From JARFQH01 sp963825595 (lineage in GTDB: Bacteria > Desulfobacterota > Desulfobacteria > Desulfobacterales > SG8-13): a stretch of DNA of 64,000 bases. The notes below the pieces were generated by a model that made no database searches, was not told the origin of the DNA, and saw only the letters and a program-made list of their open reading frames with translations. Shown here piece by piece: positions 1 to 8,726 of this stretch; positions within the stretch are counted from its first letter, which is position 1, and each line of letters begins with the position of its first letter. The stretch lies in NCBI GenBank assembly GCA_963825595.1, contig CAWGUE010000026.1:1-64000 (forward strand), given 5' to 3'. The position numbers and the translations under genes are program-made.

Positions 1-34
1 TTGAAACCTGATGGCAAGCAGACGAAGAAAACGA

Positions 35-80
35 CTATAAAAGAAGGGCCCGGAAAAATATCCGGGCTCTTCTTTTATAG
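35..80 (-). terminator. Intrinsic terminator-like hairpin
   Basis: A 19-bp stem with one mismatch (35-53 paired with 62-80) and a 7-nt A-rich loop. The arms carry A- and T-runs, so it could work on either strand. It lies directly downstream of the minus-strand tRNA-Glu fragment and probably ended that transcript. Confidence 0.7.
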
Positions 81-83
81 TTT

Positions 84-143
84 TGGTGATCCCAGGGGGA
101 TTCGAACCCCCGCTATCCCGCTTGAAAAGCGGGACGTCCTAAC
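84..143 (-). pseudogene. 5'-truncated tRNA-Glu (anticodon TTC)
   Basis: Read on the minus strand this is the 3' four fifths of a tRNA-Glu. The anticodon arm has loop TTTTCAA (anticodon TTC), and the variable loop, T arm, 3' acceptor strand and CCA match the intact tRNA-Glu next door. Homology stops abruptly in the D arm at GTTAGGAC. The 5' acceptor strand and half the D arm are replaced by unrelated sequence that runs into the neighbour's terminator. No 5' partner for the acceptor stem is visible, so it should not fold as a functional tRNA. It could be a deletion product of a tandem tRNA-Glu pair or an assembly fault. Confidence 0.75.
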
Positions 144-153
144 TCACATAATG

Positions 154-180
154 TAAAAGAGCCCCGAATCGGGGGGCTCC
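154..180 (-). terminator. Intrinsic terminator of tRNA-Glu(CTC)
   Basis: Stem GAGCCCC/GGGGCTC (159-165 with 173-179), followed on the minus strand by a short T-run. It sits just downstream of the intact tRNA-Glu. Confidence 0.75.
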
Positions 181-191
181 CCTGCAGCTGT

Positions 192-266
192 TGGTGATCC
201 CAGGGGGATTCGAACCCCCGCTACCGGCGTGAGAGGCCGGCGTCCTAACCACTAGACGATGGGACC
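192..266 (-). tRNA. tRNA-Glu (anticodon CTC)
   Basis: A complete cloverleaf can be drawn on the minus strand. Acceptor GGTCCCA pairs with TGGGATC (one G-T wobble). The D arm begins GTCTAGTGGTTAGGAC, a typical tRNA-Glu sequence. The anticodon stem CCGGC/GCCGG encloses loop CTCTCAC with anticodon CTC. The T arm has GGGGG-TTCGAAT-CCCCC. The 3' CCA is encoded (192-194). It reads GAG codons. Confidence 0.97.
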
Positions 267-357
267 ATTTTTTCCGTATAATTTGGAATTAATAAATAAG
301 TTACGCCCCAAAGTCAACGGGATTTTATACCACTCTCGATTTACAGTCGCCCTGCTT

Positions 358-564
358 CTATTTATCCAACTTTTTCCCCTGGCGGATGCCTACTAAAAAA
401 TAGGGAATGAAGCCGACAAACGGAACCGAAGCAATGACCCACCAGAGCGCTTTTTTGGCGTTGGATTCGAAATCGCGCTGGGCGACATCGACGACAGCCC
501 AGATCGTCAGAAGGAAAAATGGTACGCACAGGCCAAGGAATACAGCGATTGATTTCAAGTTCAT
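358..564 (-). CDS. Small membrane protein, PLDc_N (phospholipase D-nuclease N-terminal) domain
   Basis: A 68-residue protein with two hydrophobic segments (about 5-25 and 41-60). Between them is the W-x-D-x-x-x-RDF...K-x-LWW signature, followed by P-F-x-G-x-x-P-Y-F-L. This matches the PLDc_N domain found alone or at the N-terminus of cardiolipin synthases; alone it has no catalytic site. It begins 2 nt after the stop of the upstream MltB-like gene, so the two are probably co-transcribed. Role unknown beyond an inner-membrane location. Confidence 0.8.
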   Translation of the reverse strand: MNLKSIAVFLGLCVPFFLLTIWAVVDVAQRDFESNAKKALWWVIASVPFVGFIPYFLVGIRQGKKLDK

Positions 565-566
565 GA

Positions 567-1448
567 TCAGCTTTTCAATATTTCGGTGATATTGAGTATC
601 GCATCGACATAGAGGTCGCTGTGATTGTAGTGATAGACGACTTTTTCCGCCTTTTTGCGCTTGATACCCGGATACCAGCCGTGCTGTTTCAGATAGTAGG
701 CGATGCTGGCAATGGCATCTTCGTCGTCGTAGAGGTTGATCCTGCCGTCGTTGTTACCGTCTTTGCCCAGTTGATCGATATTACTGGGCATAAACTGGGA
801 GATGCCCATCGCCCCGGCGAACGACCCGTTCAGCGCGATCGGGTCGAAACCTTCCTTGCTGGTATGCTGAAGATAGGCTTTCAGCTCCCTGTATGACCAG
901 CCGGATTTCTTGGCCGCCTTCTGATCGAAAATCTTGCGGGTCAGGTCCGGTGTATTTTTTACTTCCGGCCACAACAGATTCCGTACCTTCGGATCGGAGA
1001 GGGCTGCCATGGTCGAAAGGGTGTTGAGAACAGAGCGGGTCCCCAGCAATGTTCCCAGTTGGGTTTCAACCAGGATAATGGCCGTGATCACTTCGCGGTC
1101 GACGCCATAAATCCTTTCCGTTTCATCGAAGGCCGTCTTGTGGCGCATCAGATAATCTCTGGCCTTGTCGATATGGATTCGATCCGTGTAACGGCCGTAG
1201 TTGACCTTGGATTCACGGTAAACAAAATACGCCGATATCCCCTTGGTTTCGAACTTGACCTCGGGCCTGGCATACAGTTCACGGATGAACATCGCATCGA
1301 AACCATCGGCGATGAGCCTGTCCTGCAAAGACCCATAGTATTTCCCACTGTTGACTGCATCCGCCGCAAAAGCAGCCGCAGCCGCAAAGGTTAAGAAACA
1401 CAGCACCGCAATCACCGTCAGACACCGCCCCGCATTGATCCTTTTCAT
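567..1448 (-). CDS. Lytic murein transglycosylase, MltB/SLT_2 family
   Basis: A periplasmic enzyme expected to cleave the MurNAc-GlcNAc bond of peptidoglycan with 1,6-anhydro product formation. The chosen ATG at 1448 follows a purine-rich site and opens a signal peptide (MKRIN then a long Leu/Ala stretch ending AAAAFAA). No lipobox Cys is seen, so it is probably soluble. Family hallmarks are GVDREVITAIILVETQLGTLLG with the catalytic Glu in VET, and FAGAMGISQFMPSN. A longer open frame reaches 1628, but its extra 60 residues look non-coding. A DGNNDGRINLYDDEDAI segment near the end is common in this family. Confidence 0.93.
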   Translation of the reverse strand: MKRINAGRCLTVIAVLCFLTFAAAAAFAADAVNSGKYYGSLQDRLIADGFDAMFIRELYARPEVKFETKGISAYFVYRESKVNYGRYTDRIHIDKARDYLMRHKTAFDETERIYGVDREVITAIILVETQLGTLLGTRSVLNTLSTMAALSDPKVRNLLWPEVKNTPDLTRKIFDQKAAKKSGWSYRELKAYLQHTSKEGFDPIALNGSFAGAMGISQFMPSNIDQLGKDGNNDGRINLYDDEDAIASIAYYLKQHGWYPGIKRKKAEKVVYHYNHSDLYVDAILNITEILKS

Positions 1449-1649
1449 TTCCCCCCATCCGTCTGGTTCGCTTTTTGGCACCCAATGAGAATGCATGAAT
1501 GTAAAATACCGGTTGCACCGGTCGATCCGGCCGACAATGTATCCGCGGTAAACGGAACGCGGCTTCCACGGCCGGTTTTCCGTATTGCACCGGTAGTATC
1601 GAAATGTTAAAAGATTATAATTTACCATAATCAGGAGGATTTTTAAACT

Positions 1650-3017
1650 GTGAAAAAACCGGCCAAGACGATATTTGTCTGCCAGTCATGCGGTTACCAG
1701 GCACCCAAATGGATGGGTAAATGCCCTGACTGCGCCAGCTGGGACGCTTTCACCGAGGAACGTCAACAGCCCCTATCGCCCCTTGGCAGGAGCCTGTCGC
1801 CCTCCGGAGCCAACCCAGATCCGGTGCCCATCGACGCCATCGAACTCGAATCCGAAAGCCGGTGGCTCACCGGGATCGATGAGTTCGACCGGGTTCTCGG
1901 CGGCGGCGTCGTGCCGGGAACCCTGGTATTGATCGGTGGAGATCCCGGTATCGGCAAGTCCACCCTCATGCTCCAGGCCCTTCACGGTCTGGCCGTCAAC
2001 GGCCACCGGGTGCTGTACGTGTCCGGAGAGGAATCGGTCCGCCAGATCCGAATCCGCAGCAAACGTCTGGGGACCGTTTCGCCACAGCTGCTGGTAGCGG
2101 CCGAGGTAGAGCTGGAGACCATTCTGCAAATGGTTGGCAAGGTGAAACCGACGGTTGTGGTCGTCGACTCGATCCAGACCATGTTTAACAGTGAGTTGAC
2201 ATCGGCACCCGGAAGCATTTCCCAGGTCAGAGAATCGACCGTCCGCCTGATGCTCATGGCAAAGCGCAGCGCCATCCCCATTTTTCTGGTCGGCCACGTA
2301 ACCAAGGAAGGGGCTATCGCCGGCCCGAAGCTTCTCGAACACATGGTGGACACGGTGCTCTATTTTGAAGGCGACCGGAATCACGTTTTCCGGATTCTGC
2401 GGGCGGTAAAAAACCGCTTCGGTTCCACCAATGAAATCGGTGTGTTCGAGATGAAAGGTCGCGGCCTGGAAGAAGTCGGCAACCCGTCGGCCGTTTTTCT
2501 TGCAGAGCGCCCGACCGACGCACCAGGATCGGTGGTGACCGCCAGCATGGAGGGCACGCGGCCGATACTGGTAGAAATTCAAGCCTTAGCCAGCAGCAGC
2601 AGTTTTGGAACGGCACGGCGAACCATCCTGGGACTGGACCAGAATCGCGTGTCGCTTCTGGTAGCGGTCATGGAGAAGAAACTCGGCATGCACCTGCTGG
2701 GACACGATATCTTCATGAACGTCGCCGGCGGGGTCAAAATCGACGAACCGGCCGTCGACCTCGGCATTGTCGCTGCGGTGGCATCGAGTTTTCTGGACAA
2801 ATCCATTCCAGACAGTACGCTGGTTCTGGGCGAGGTGGGTCTGACGGGCGAAGTGCGCGGTATCGGCCAGATCGAAACCCGGATCGCCGAAGCCCGTAAA
2901 ATGGGATTCACACGCTGCCTGCTGCCCCAGAGCAACCACAAACGCCTGGCAAAAGGCGGCGGGATGACCATCGCCGGCATCGGCAATATCGCCCAAGGCA
3001 TCGAGACGCTGTTCTAG
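1650..3017 (+). CDS. radA: DNA repair protein RadA
   Basis: A RecA-like ATPase that promotes branch migration of recombination intermediates. The 455 residues match the usual length. An N-terminal C4 zinc finger is present (Cys11, Cys14, Cys25, Cys28), then a RecA core with Walker A GGDPGIGKST, the RadA-specific KNRFGS motif, and a C-terminal Lon-protease-like domain. The start is GTG with a clear AGGAGGA site 9 nt upstream. It is divergent from the MltB gene, with a shared short promoter region between 1449 and 1649. Confidence 0.97.
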   Translation: MKKPAKTIFVCQSCGYQAPKWMGKCPDCASWDAFTEERQQPLSPLGRSLSPSGANPDPVPIDAIELESESRWLTGIDEFDRVLGGGVVPGTLVLIGGDPGIGKSTLMLQALHGLAVNGHRVLYVSGEESVRQIRIRSKRLGTVSPQLLVAAEVELETILQMVGKVKPTVVVVDSIQTMFNSELTSAPGSISQVRESTVRLMLMAKRSAIPIFLVGHVTKEGAIAGPKLLEHMVDTVLYFEGDRNHVFRILRAVKNRFGSTNEIGVFEMKGRGLEEVGNPSAVFLAERPTDAPGSVVTASMEGTRPILVEIQALASSSSFGTARRTILGLDQNRVSLLVAVMEKKLGMHLLGHDIFMNVAGGVKIDEPAVDLGIVAAVASSFLDKSIPDSTLVLGEVGLTGEVRGIGQIETRIAEARKMGFTRCLLPQSNHKRLAKGGGMTIAGIGNIAQGIETLF

Positions 3018-3420
3018 AACTCATTTCAAAAATATTCTAAGCCCATGGCGGTGTTACGCACCGGCTCAAAACGCTCACATACTCTATCCTGGGTTGAGCG
3101 GTTAATCGTTCACGGTTCCCAGCTAAAGTGCCTAACTGGTCTCTAACAATCGTATTATGCATCCATTGCCCGGTGAAAAATTCCACGTTTCACCCGAATT
3201 GGTGAAAGCAACCAATCCAAACAATGGAGTTTAAAGTTAAAAAATCAGAATTTCACTAACCTTTGAACCTTTAACCCTGAACCTGGAACCGATCAGTTTA
3301 GGTTCATGTATCTCGCGCTTTTTCAGTCTGGGTGCCATTCGCCATGAGACGCTGATCCTTATGTGCGCTGCATTGATCTTGACGTCAATCGGCCAATAAT
3401 ATTATAGAGGAACATTTTTT
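3018..3420. other. Intergenic region radA-rlmE
   Basis: No gene is seen in about 400 bp. It holds a half-copy of the palindrome found at 4979-5086 (TAATCGTTCAC at 3103-3113). It also holds a run of near-repeated GAACCT units (about 3262-3291) of a type common between genes in this lineage. The rlmE ribosome-binding site AGAGGA lies at the right end. Confidence 0.5.
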
Positions 3421-4023
3421 ATGAAACGCCCTGCTGCGAAAAACAACCGCTGGGATGATCATTATACGGAACGCGCCCGCAAGGAAAAATATCCGGCCCG
3501 CTCCGTTTTCAAACTGCAGGAAATGCAGCGCAAGTTTCGCCTGCTCAAGAAAGGCAACCGGGTTCTCGATCTCGGCTGCGCCCCCGGTTCATGGCTGTTG
3601 TATGCCGCGCAACTGATCGGATCCGGCGGAACGGTCGTCGGCGTCGATCTGCAAAAGGTCACCATTCGACTGCCGGCCAACGTCTCGGTTCATACCGGGG
3701 ACATTCTTTCTCCGGATGAAACCCTGCTGGCAAATATCGGCCAAGGCTATCACGCCGTGCTGAGCGACATGGCCCCATCGACCACCGGTCAGAAAGCGAC
3801 CGATGCGGCACGCTCGTACCATCTCTGCCGGGCGGCACTGGATGTGGCCGTCCGCGTTTTGCTTCCGGATGGTATTTTTGTCAGCAAAATATTTCAAGGC
3901 GGAGAATTTCAGACCTATCGGGATGAGGTCGATGCCGCATTTGACAAGTTGAGGATCTTCAAACCCCAAAGCAGCCGCAAGGCGAGCAAGGAAATATATT
4001 TCATCGGACTCGGAAGATTATAG
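3421..4023 (+). CDS. rlmE: 23S rRNA (uridine-2552 2'-O)-methyltransferase RlmE/FtsJ
   Basis: Transfers methyl from SAM to the 2'-OH of U2552 in the 23S rRNA A-loop. The 200-residue length is typical. The Rossmann SAM site is LDLGCAPGSW. The K-D-K-E catalytic tetrad can be assigned as Lys31, Asp116 (in LSDMAPS), Lys156 (in SKIFQG) and Glu191. It is followed by yebC after 9 nt, with the yebC ribosome-binding site overlapping its stop, so the two form an operon. Confidence 0.95.
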   Translation: MKRPAAKNNRWDDHYTERARKEKYPARSVFKLQEMQRKFRLLKKGNRVLDLGCAPGSWLLYAAQLIGSGGTVVGVDLQKVTIRLPANVSVHTGDILSPDETLLANIGQGYHAVLSDMAPSTTGQKATDAARSYHLCRAALDVAVRVLLPDGIFVSKIFQGGEFQTYRDEVDAAFDKLRIFKPQSSRKASKEIYFIGLGRL

Positions 4024-4032
4024 GAGGAAACC

Positions 4033-4767
4033 ATGTCAGGCCATAGTAAATGGTCCACTATCAAACATAAAAAGGCGGCCAGCGATGCCAAAAGAGGAAA
4101 AATTTTCACCAAACTCATCAAGGAAATTACGGTGGCCGCGCGTATGGGCGGTGGTGACCTGAACGCCAACCCCCGTCTTCGCGGAGCCGTCCAAGCCGCC
4201 AAAAACGAGAACATGCCCAAAGACAACATCGATCGGGCCATCAAGAAAGGAACCGGGGATCTCGAAGGCGTCAGTTACGATGAGAGCATCTACGAAGGTT
4301 ACGGTCCCGGCGGTGCCGCGGTTTTGGTCGATTCGCTGACCGACAACAAAAACCGGGCCGTGTCGGATATCCGGCACATCTTCGCTAAAAACGGCGGTAA
4401 TTTGGGCGAGAACGGCTGCGTGGCCTGGATGTTCGATAAAAAAGGATACATCGTGGTGGAGCGCGCGGCAACGGACGAGGATACCCTGATGGAGGTGGCC
4501 CTCGAGGCTGGTGCCGAAGATGTCCGCGAGGATGACAGCAACTTCGAGGTGATCACCGCACCGGAAGATTTCGAGGATGTGATGGCGGCCATAAAAAAGG
4601 GCGGCATCGCCACGATTGAAGGAGAAGTCACCATGCTGCCCCAGTCAACGACAAATCTCGCCGGAAAGGAGGCGGAACAGATGATCCGCCTCATGGACAT
4701 GCTGGAGGACTGCGATGACGTCCAGAAGGTCTATACCAATGCCGACATACCGGATGACCTGGTATAG
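4033..4767 (+). CDS. yebC: YebC/PmpR-family protein
   Basis: Begins with the family signature MSGHSKWSTIKHKKAASDAKRG and has the usual length (244 aa) and three-domain layout, including the acidic C-terminal part. Members are described as transcriptional regulators and more recently as translation factors that relieve ribosome stalling. Its place directly after an rRNA methyltransferase fits a ribosome role. The strong site GGAGGA overlaps the rlmE stop. Confidence 0.95.
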   Translation: MSGHSKWSTIKHKKAASDAKRGKIFTKLIKEITVAARMGGGDLNANPRLRGAVQAAKNENMPKDNIDRAIKKGTGDLEGVSYDESIYEGYGPGGAAVLVDSLTDNKNRAVSDIRHIFAKNGGNLGENGCVAWMFDKKGYIVVERAATDEDTLMEVALEAGAEDVREDDSNFEVITAPEDFEDVMAAIKKGGIATIEGEVTMLPQSTTNLAGKEAEQMIRLMDMLEDCDDVQKVYTNADIPDDLV

Positions 4768-4824
4768 GCTGGGTACGGCGGATCAGGGCATCTTTCTTCA
4801 ATCCTGACATTGAGCATAAAAACC

Positions 4825-4862
4825 GAAAAGCGACTTGCGGTTCAATCCGTAAGTCGCTTTTC
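4825..4862 (+). terminator. Intrinsic terminator of rlmE-yebC
   Basis: A 16-bp stem, almost perfect (4825-4840 with 4847-4862), with a 6-nt loop and T-rich 3' flank (TTTTCTATTT). It lies about 60 nt after the yebC stop. Confidence 0.88.
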
Positions 4863-4927
4863 TATTTAATCGGGTTAGCCACCCAAATGCTACCTTAATT
4901 GGAAGTACTGAACGCAAAGAGAATTTT

Positions 4928-5086
4928 GTAACCGTTCACAGGATTGCAAAGTCCGATGCGCTTCAAACCACTCTAATAGTAATCGTTCACAGGGTGCCGG
5001 AGATGCAAGGCGTCGGGCGCGCAGACGTACTTTTGTACTTCAAGTACCCGACAACAAAGCAGATGCGGTGCCCTGTGAACGATTAC
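4928..5086. repeat. Palindromic intergenic element with GTAATCGTTCACAGGG arms
   Basis: The perfect 16-bp arm at 4979-4994 is repeated inverted at 5071-5086. Inside is a second pairing (TCGGG 5013-5017 with CCCGA 5048-5052) around a GTAC/AAGTAC core. A degenerate third arm, GTAACCGTTCACAGG, sits at 4928-4942. No ORF is inside. It is most like a REP/MITE-type dispersed palindrome; a strong RNA hairpin would form if transcribed. Confidence 0.75.
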
Positions 5087-5173
5087 ATAATTTTTTTCCT
5101 TTTCACTGATAGGGGGATAAGGAATAAACCGATACCGTAAACCTGCGGAGAACGCCGCTCAGTTGAAATCAGC

Positions 5174-5206
5174 TGTAAATGCCATTTATGGATGGGCACT
5201 CAATAG
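5174..5206 (+). repeat. Copy of the GGATGGGCACT dispersed repeat
   Basis: The segment with TGTAAATGCC...TATGGATGGGCACT closely resembles the reverse complement of 61101-61155 and shares GGATGGGCACT with 17872-17960. It lies just downstream of the nadA stop. Confidence 0.5.
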
Positions 5207-5261
5207 GTCTAAAATCCTTTAGTTGAGGAGCACTAACTCAATCGCCCGCCGTATCTGCCTC

Positions 5262-6173
5262 TCATTTCGACAGATCCAACATCTTCTGCACCGCCAGCAA
5301 AGCCGGTCGACGAATATCCTCAGGAACCTTCACTTCTCCGGCCAGGTCCGCGAGACTTCGCTCCACATCATCCAGAGAAATCCGCTTCATATTCGGGCAC
5401 ACCATTTTTTCCGATGCCGGAAAGAATTCTTTCCCCGGATTATCCTTTTTCATGGGGTATAACAAACCGGTTTCCGTGCCGACGATATACGACCCGTGGC
5501 TGGATTCCCGGACGTAACGAAGCATGCCCGAGGTGCTCGCCACGACATCTGCCAGCGCCAGCACCTCCGGTCGACACTCGGGGTGCGCGATAAAAACAGC
5601 CCCCGGATGCTTCTCTTTTGCCTTCTTCACATCTTCAGTGGTCAAGCGATCGTGGGTGGGACAGTAGCCTTCCCATATCTGAACTTTCTTGTTCGTCTGC
5701 GAAGCCGCATACATGGCAAGATTCCGGTCAGGCGCCATTAATATTTCATCCTCAACCAGGCTGTTGACGACTTTCACCACGTTGGCCGAAGTGCAGCAAA
5801 TGGTCGAAAGGGCCTTGACCGCAGCGGTTGAATTCACATAGGTCACAACCGGCATCGGCGGAAGCTTGGACATTTTCGCTTCGAGCGATTCCGGATCGAC
5901 CATATCGGCCATGGGGCACCCGGCGTCATGCCGGGGAAGAAGAACGGTTTTATCGGGGGAGATGATCGAGGCCGTCTCCGCCATGAAGTGAACGCCGCAA
6001 AACACAATGACTTCCGCATCTGTCTGGGACGCCTTGATGCTCAATTCCAGTGAATCGCCACAGAGATCGGCCAGTTCCTGAATTTCCGGTGGCTGATAGT
6101 TGTGGGCCAGAATGACGGCCTTGCGTTGGGCAGCCAGGTTTCTGATAGTCTGCTTGATACCCATGAGTGTCAT
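5262..6173 (-). CDS. nadA: Quinolinate synthase NadA
   Basis: Condenses iminoaspartate with dihydroxyacetone phosphate to quinolinate in de novo NAD synthesis. The 303 aa match the shorter NadA class. The three 4Fe-4S ligands are Cys86 (AGCPMAD), Cys171 (EGYCPTHD) and Cys259 (MVCPNMK). Substrate-site segments AHNYQ and ECR are present. The start ATG follows AGAGGATGA; an ATG three codons later is also possible. It lies 13 nt after the lolA stop on the same strand. nadB and nadC are not in the window. Confidence 0.96.
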   Translation of the reverse strand: MTLMGIKQTIRNLAAQRKAVILAHNYQPPEIQELADLCGDSLELSIKASQTDAEVIVFCGVHFMAETASIISPDKTVLLPRHDAGCPMADMVDPESLEAKMSKLPPMPVVTYVNSTAAVKALSTICCTSANVVKVVNSLVEDEILMAPDRNLAMYAASQTNKKVQIWEGYCPTHDRLTTEDVKKAKEKHPGAVFIAHPECRPEVLALADVVASTSGMLRYVRESSHGSYIVGTETGLLYPMKKDNPGKEFFPASEKMVCPNMKRISLDDVERSLADLAGEVKVPEDIRRPALLAVQKMLDLSK

Positions 6174-6186
6174 TCATCCTCTGTGA

Positions 6187-6862
6187 TCATTCATCCATGG
6201 TCACCACGTCGGCGCCCTCTGGAATGGTGAGTGTGAAAAGGGATTGATCCGGAACTTGGTCGATGCGCGCATTCAACAGGGTGATGCGGGTTTCATCACC
6301 ATACGCATTGTAGGTAACCACCTGGTGAACGGTGTATGACTCTTTGGCCACCAGCAGTAGAATGTCGGCAACATCGGCGGTTTTGTCGCGCGGGACGAGT
6401 TTGAGCACATGATAGTGGTCATCGTCTGAAGAGACCTGAGATATCGTGAACTTTCGGCGCAACATCTTGATGTCGGCCAGAAAACCGGCGCCCTTGCCTC
6501 CGGCCAGGAAGGCCGGAGCTTTGCCGAGAATCACCTGATTGTCCAGTCGGCCGATAGATCCAAAGCCGTTCGGCGTTGGTAATGATGATTTGAGGATCGG
6601 GTTTTTCGTATTCCCAACGCATCATTTCGGGTTTTCGAACGTATATCTTGCCATCGGCCTCGTCGGCAATGTCCATCGCTTTGATGGTCGAGATCTGGTG
6701 GAAATCGGCCGTAAAACCGGGCACATCATAACGGCGTTCGATCTGTTCGATGAGCTTTTCCAGACTGTCTGCCGCGCCGGTGGCATCTGCCGTCGTCACA
6801 TCTGCCCGGTTTAAGCCGATCAAAACAAGAACCAACACGACACAGCGAATCGACCATTTCAT
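6187..6862 (-). CDS. lolA: Outer-membrane lipoprotein carrier LolA, frameshifted in this sequence
   Basis: Periplasmic chaperone that carries lipoproteins from LolCDE to the outer membrane. The ATG at 6862 has an AGGAG site and opens a signal peptide (MKWSIRCVVLVLVLIG). The first half ends ...AERLWIYRP in one frame; the second half resumes DNQVILGKAPAFLAGG in another. The join is in CCGACTGGAC (plus-strand 6541-6550), where removing one base (T at 6547) restores the normal LolA reading P-L-D-N-Q-V. Both halves look intact and under selection, so a sequencing error or a very recent mutation is likelier than an old pseudogene. Confidence 0.85.
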
Positions 6863-7015
6863 CTGATTCTCCTTTATAAGATTGCATTCACCACTGATCG
6901 TCGGTGCCCAGCGGTGATCCCGAAACCGTGGCAAAAGCCGATACGTATAAATTCTTTCAAGCGTTTACGAGCGCTCTTTTTACGCGATAACGGTTTAATT
7001 GTAAACAGCCGCGCG

Positions 7016-7924
7016 TCATTCGTATAAATACCGCCGCGCCAGTTCTCGAAGGTCATCGACCGATTGAAGCGTGAATCCGGGGCCATTCTGGATCTCGCGC
7101 GGCGCCGCGGCCACCTTTCCGAATACCGAAAGGCAGATGCGATCGATAAGGGCAAGCTTCTCTATGAGGTCGTGCTGCGGCAAGTGGGCGGCACGCTCAC
7201 CGCGCATCATCAATGTTTCGATGTTGTCTCTCTTAAGTCTCTCTTCAAATCCGGCCGTTTGTTGGAGCTGATGCCGGCAGGCCTGTCTCCTTTGGGTCAA
7301 CTCATGGAATACATCAGCATCAGCCGCGATGTCTTCCAGCACATCCAGCATGAAATCGAGGCCCGCGAAAAACTGTCCGTCCGAACCCGTCTTTTCGAAA
7401 AAGACGGACAGAAACTGCACTTTTTTTGCACCCAGGTGTTTGCGAAAGTTTCGCAGTTTGACTTTGACGGCCGTCCGATCTGATGGGGCAATGTGCGCCG
7501 CGATGGAATTCAGCAGTTCGGCATCGATCGGTTTGGTCAGATTCAGGCGCTGCAGAAAGGTTTTGATCGCGCCTCGGGGAAAGGCGATCGGAAGGGTGCC
7601 GCGACCGTCAGAAAAAAGAAGGGTCGTCCGCAAACATCGCCTTGACAGTTCGCCGGCCACGGTATCGACATCCTCGCAGCTGTAAATGATATCGCCCAGC
7701 GCTTCTTCGATCTTTTTCTGATCCGTTTCGTCAGGGAAGAAAATGAGTTCCAGCAGACCGTCCCGTTCCGGGTTGGCGTCATCGTCGATGACGCGCGCCA
7801 GTTCGATAACGGAGGGGCTGAAAAACAGCGCATCGATGTATCCGATGAGTCTTTCATCGGCTTCAAGCCCGTCCCGAAGCATTCGGCAGATCGTTTCCAC
7901 CAGCAGGCGACAGTTTTCTTTCAT
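7016..7924 (-). CDS. Conserved-looking hypothetical protein
   Basis: A 302-residue protein with no signal peptide or membrane segment. It is mostly alpha-helical by composition, rich in Leu, Asp, Glu and Arg. No family recognised. It follows the zinc-ribbon thioredoxin gene by 10 nt in the same direction and precedes lolA by 153 nt, so it probably shares the thioredoxin transcript. Cytoplasmic location is inferred. Confidence 0.7.
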   Translation of the reverse strand: MKENCRLLVETICRMLRDGLEADERLIGYIDALFFSPSVIELARVIDDDANPERDGLLELIFFPDETDQKKIEEALGDIIYSCEDVDTVAGELSRRCLRTTLLFSDGRGTLPIAFPRGAIKTFLQRLNLTKPIDAELLNSIAAHIAPSDRTAVKVKLRNFRKHLGAKKVQFLSVFFEKTGSDGQFFAGLDFMLDVLEDIAADADVFHELTQRRQACRHQLQQTAGFEERLKRDNIETLMMRGERAAHLPQHDLIEKLALIDRICLSVFGKVAAAPREIQNGPGFTLQSVDDLRELARRYLYE

Positions 7925-7934
7925 GTGGATTTCA

Positions 7935-8522
7935 TCAGAGATAGTGAGCCAGCTTCATCATCAATTGGTGCTTCTGCATTCCGCCCGGCAGGCTCTCCTT
8001 CAGTTCGCCATTGTCGAAAATGAACAGGTACGGCACGCTGAGGATATTGAAGCGGGCGGCAATCTGTTGATTGGTGTCGATATTGACCTTCCCGACACGG
8101 ATCTTGCCTTTGGACTCTCTGGCAAAATCGTCGATAATGGGGGCGACGGCACCACAGGTCGGGCACCACGGGGCCCAGCAAAACAGAAGAACCGGCAGCG
8201 GTGACGCCATGACCGTTTTTTCAAAGTTGGTATCGGTCACCATGACCGGCTGGGCGATGAAGAGTTCAGCGGTGTCCAGCGCCGAACCGCATTTGCCGCA
8301 TTTGGCCCCGGCATCTATTTTGTGGCCCGGAACCCGGTTGCGGGTTTTGCATTCGAGGCAGCGCACCGTATAGCTGACGGATGCATCCTCAGGGGCTGAG
8401 GCGGCCCCCACAAGGGCATGGCATTTACCGCACCGGGCATCAGCTGCGGATCTATCAGCCGGAATCTTGTTTCGCGTACCGCATGCCGCGCACCGCCGAA
8501 TGATTGCCGTGGAATCGTTCAT
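7935..8522 (-). CDS. Thioredoxin-fold protein with two N-terminal zinc ribbons (TrxC-like)
   Basis: Residues 1-80 hold two CxxC...CxxC zinc ribbons (Cys11/14/31/34 and Cys55/58/75/78). A thioredoxin domain follows, with active site WCPTC (Cys120, Cys123) and the cis-Pro segment SVPYLF. E. coli TrxC has one such ribbon and WCGPC; here the ribbon is doubled and the dipeptide is Pro-Thr. The ATG at 8522 has an AGGA site at good distance; an in-frame GTG five codons upstream is less likely. Probably a cytoplasmic disulfide reductase or redox-stress protein. Confidence 0.88.
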   Translation of the reverse strand: MNDSTAIIRRCAACGTRNKIPADRSAADARCGKCHALVGAASAPEDASVSYTVRCLECKTRNRVPGHKIDAGAKCGKCGSALDTAELFIAQPVMVTDTNFEKTVMASPLPVLLFCWAPWCPTCGAVAPIIDDFARESKGKIRVGKVNIDTNQQIAARFNILSVPYLFIFDNGELKESLPGGMQKHQLMMKLAHYL

Positions 8523-8726
8523 TGCTTGTCCTCGCACTGAAATTTAGACGACCTTAAGATATAATAACATAAGGCCTCTTGGCTACGAGTAAAGCGCGAT
8601 CCCCTCTCCTGTATACGATCGCATCCCGTCACAAAGGGATATGGATACCCATTGCCATCACCCCGGCAGTTCGATATTTCAACGGGAGGTCAATGAGCGA
8701 CCCAGAGCGTTGCGATCCAGCCAACC

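Noticed and set aside
1449..1628. Longer start for the MltB-like gene
   Set aside because: The extra 60 residues come before an evident signal peptide and have no ribosome-binding site.
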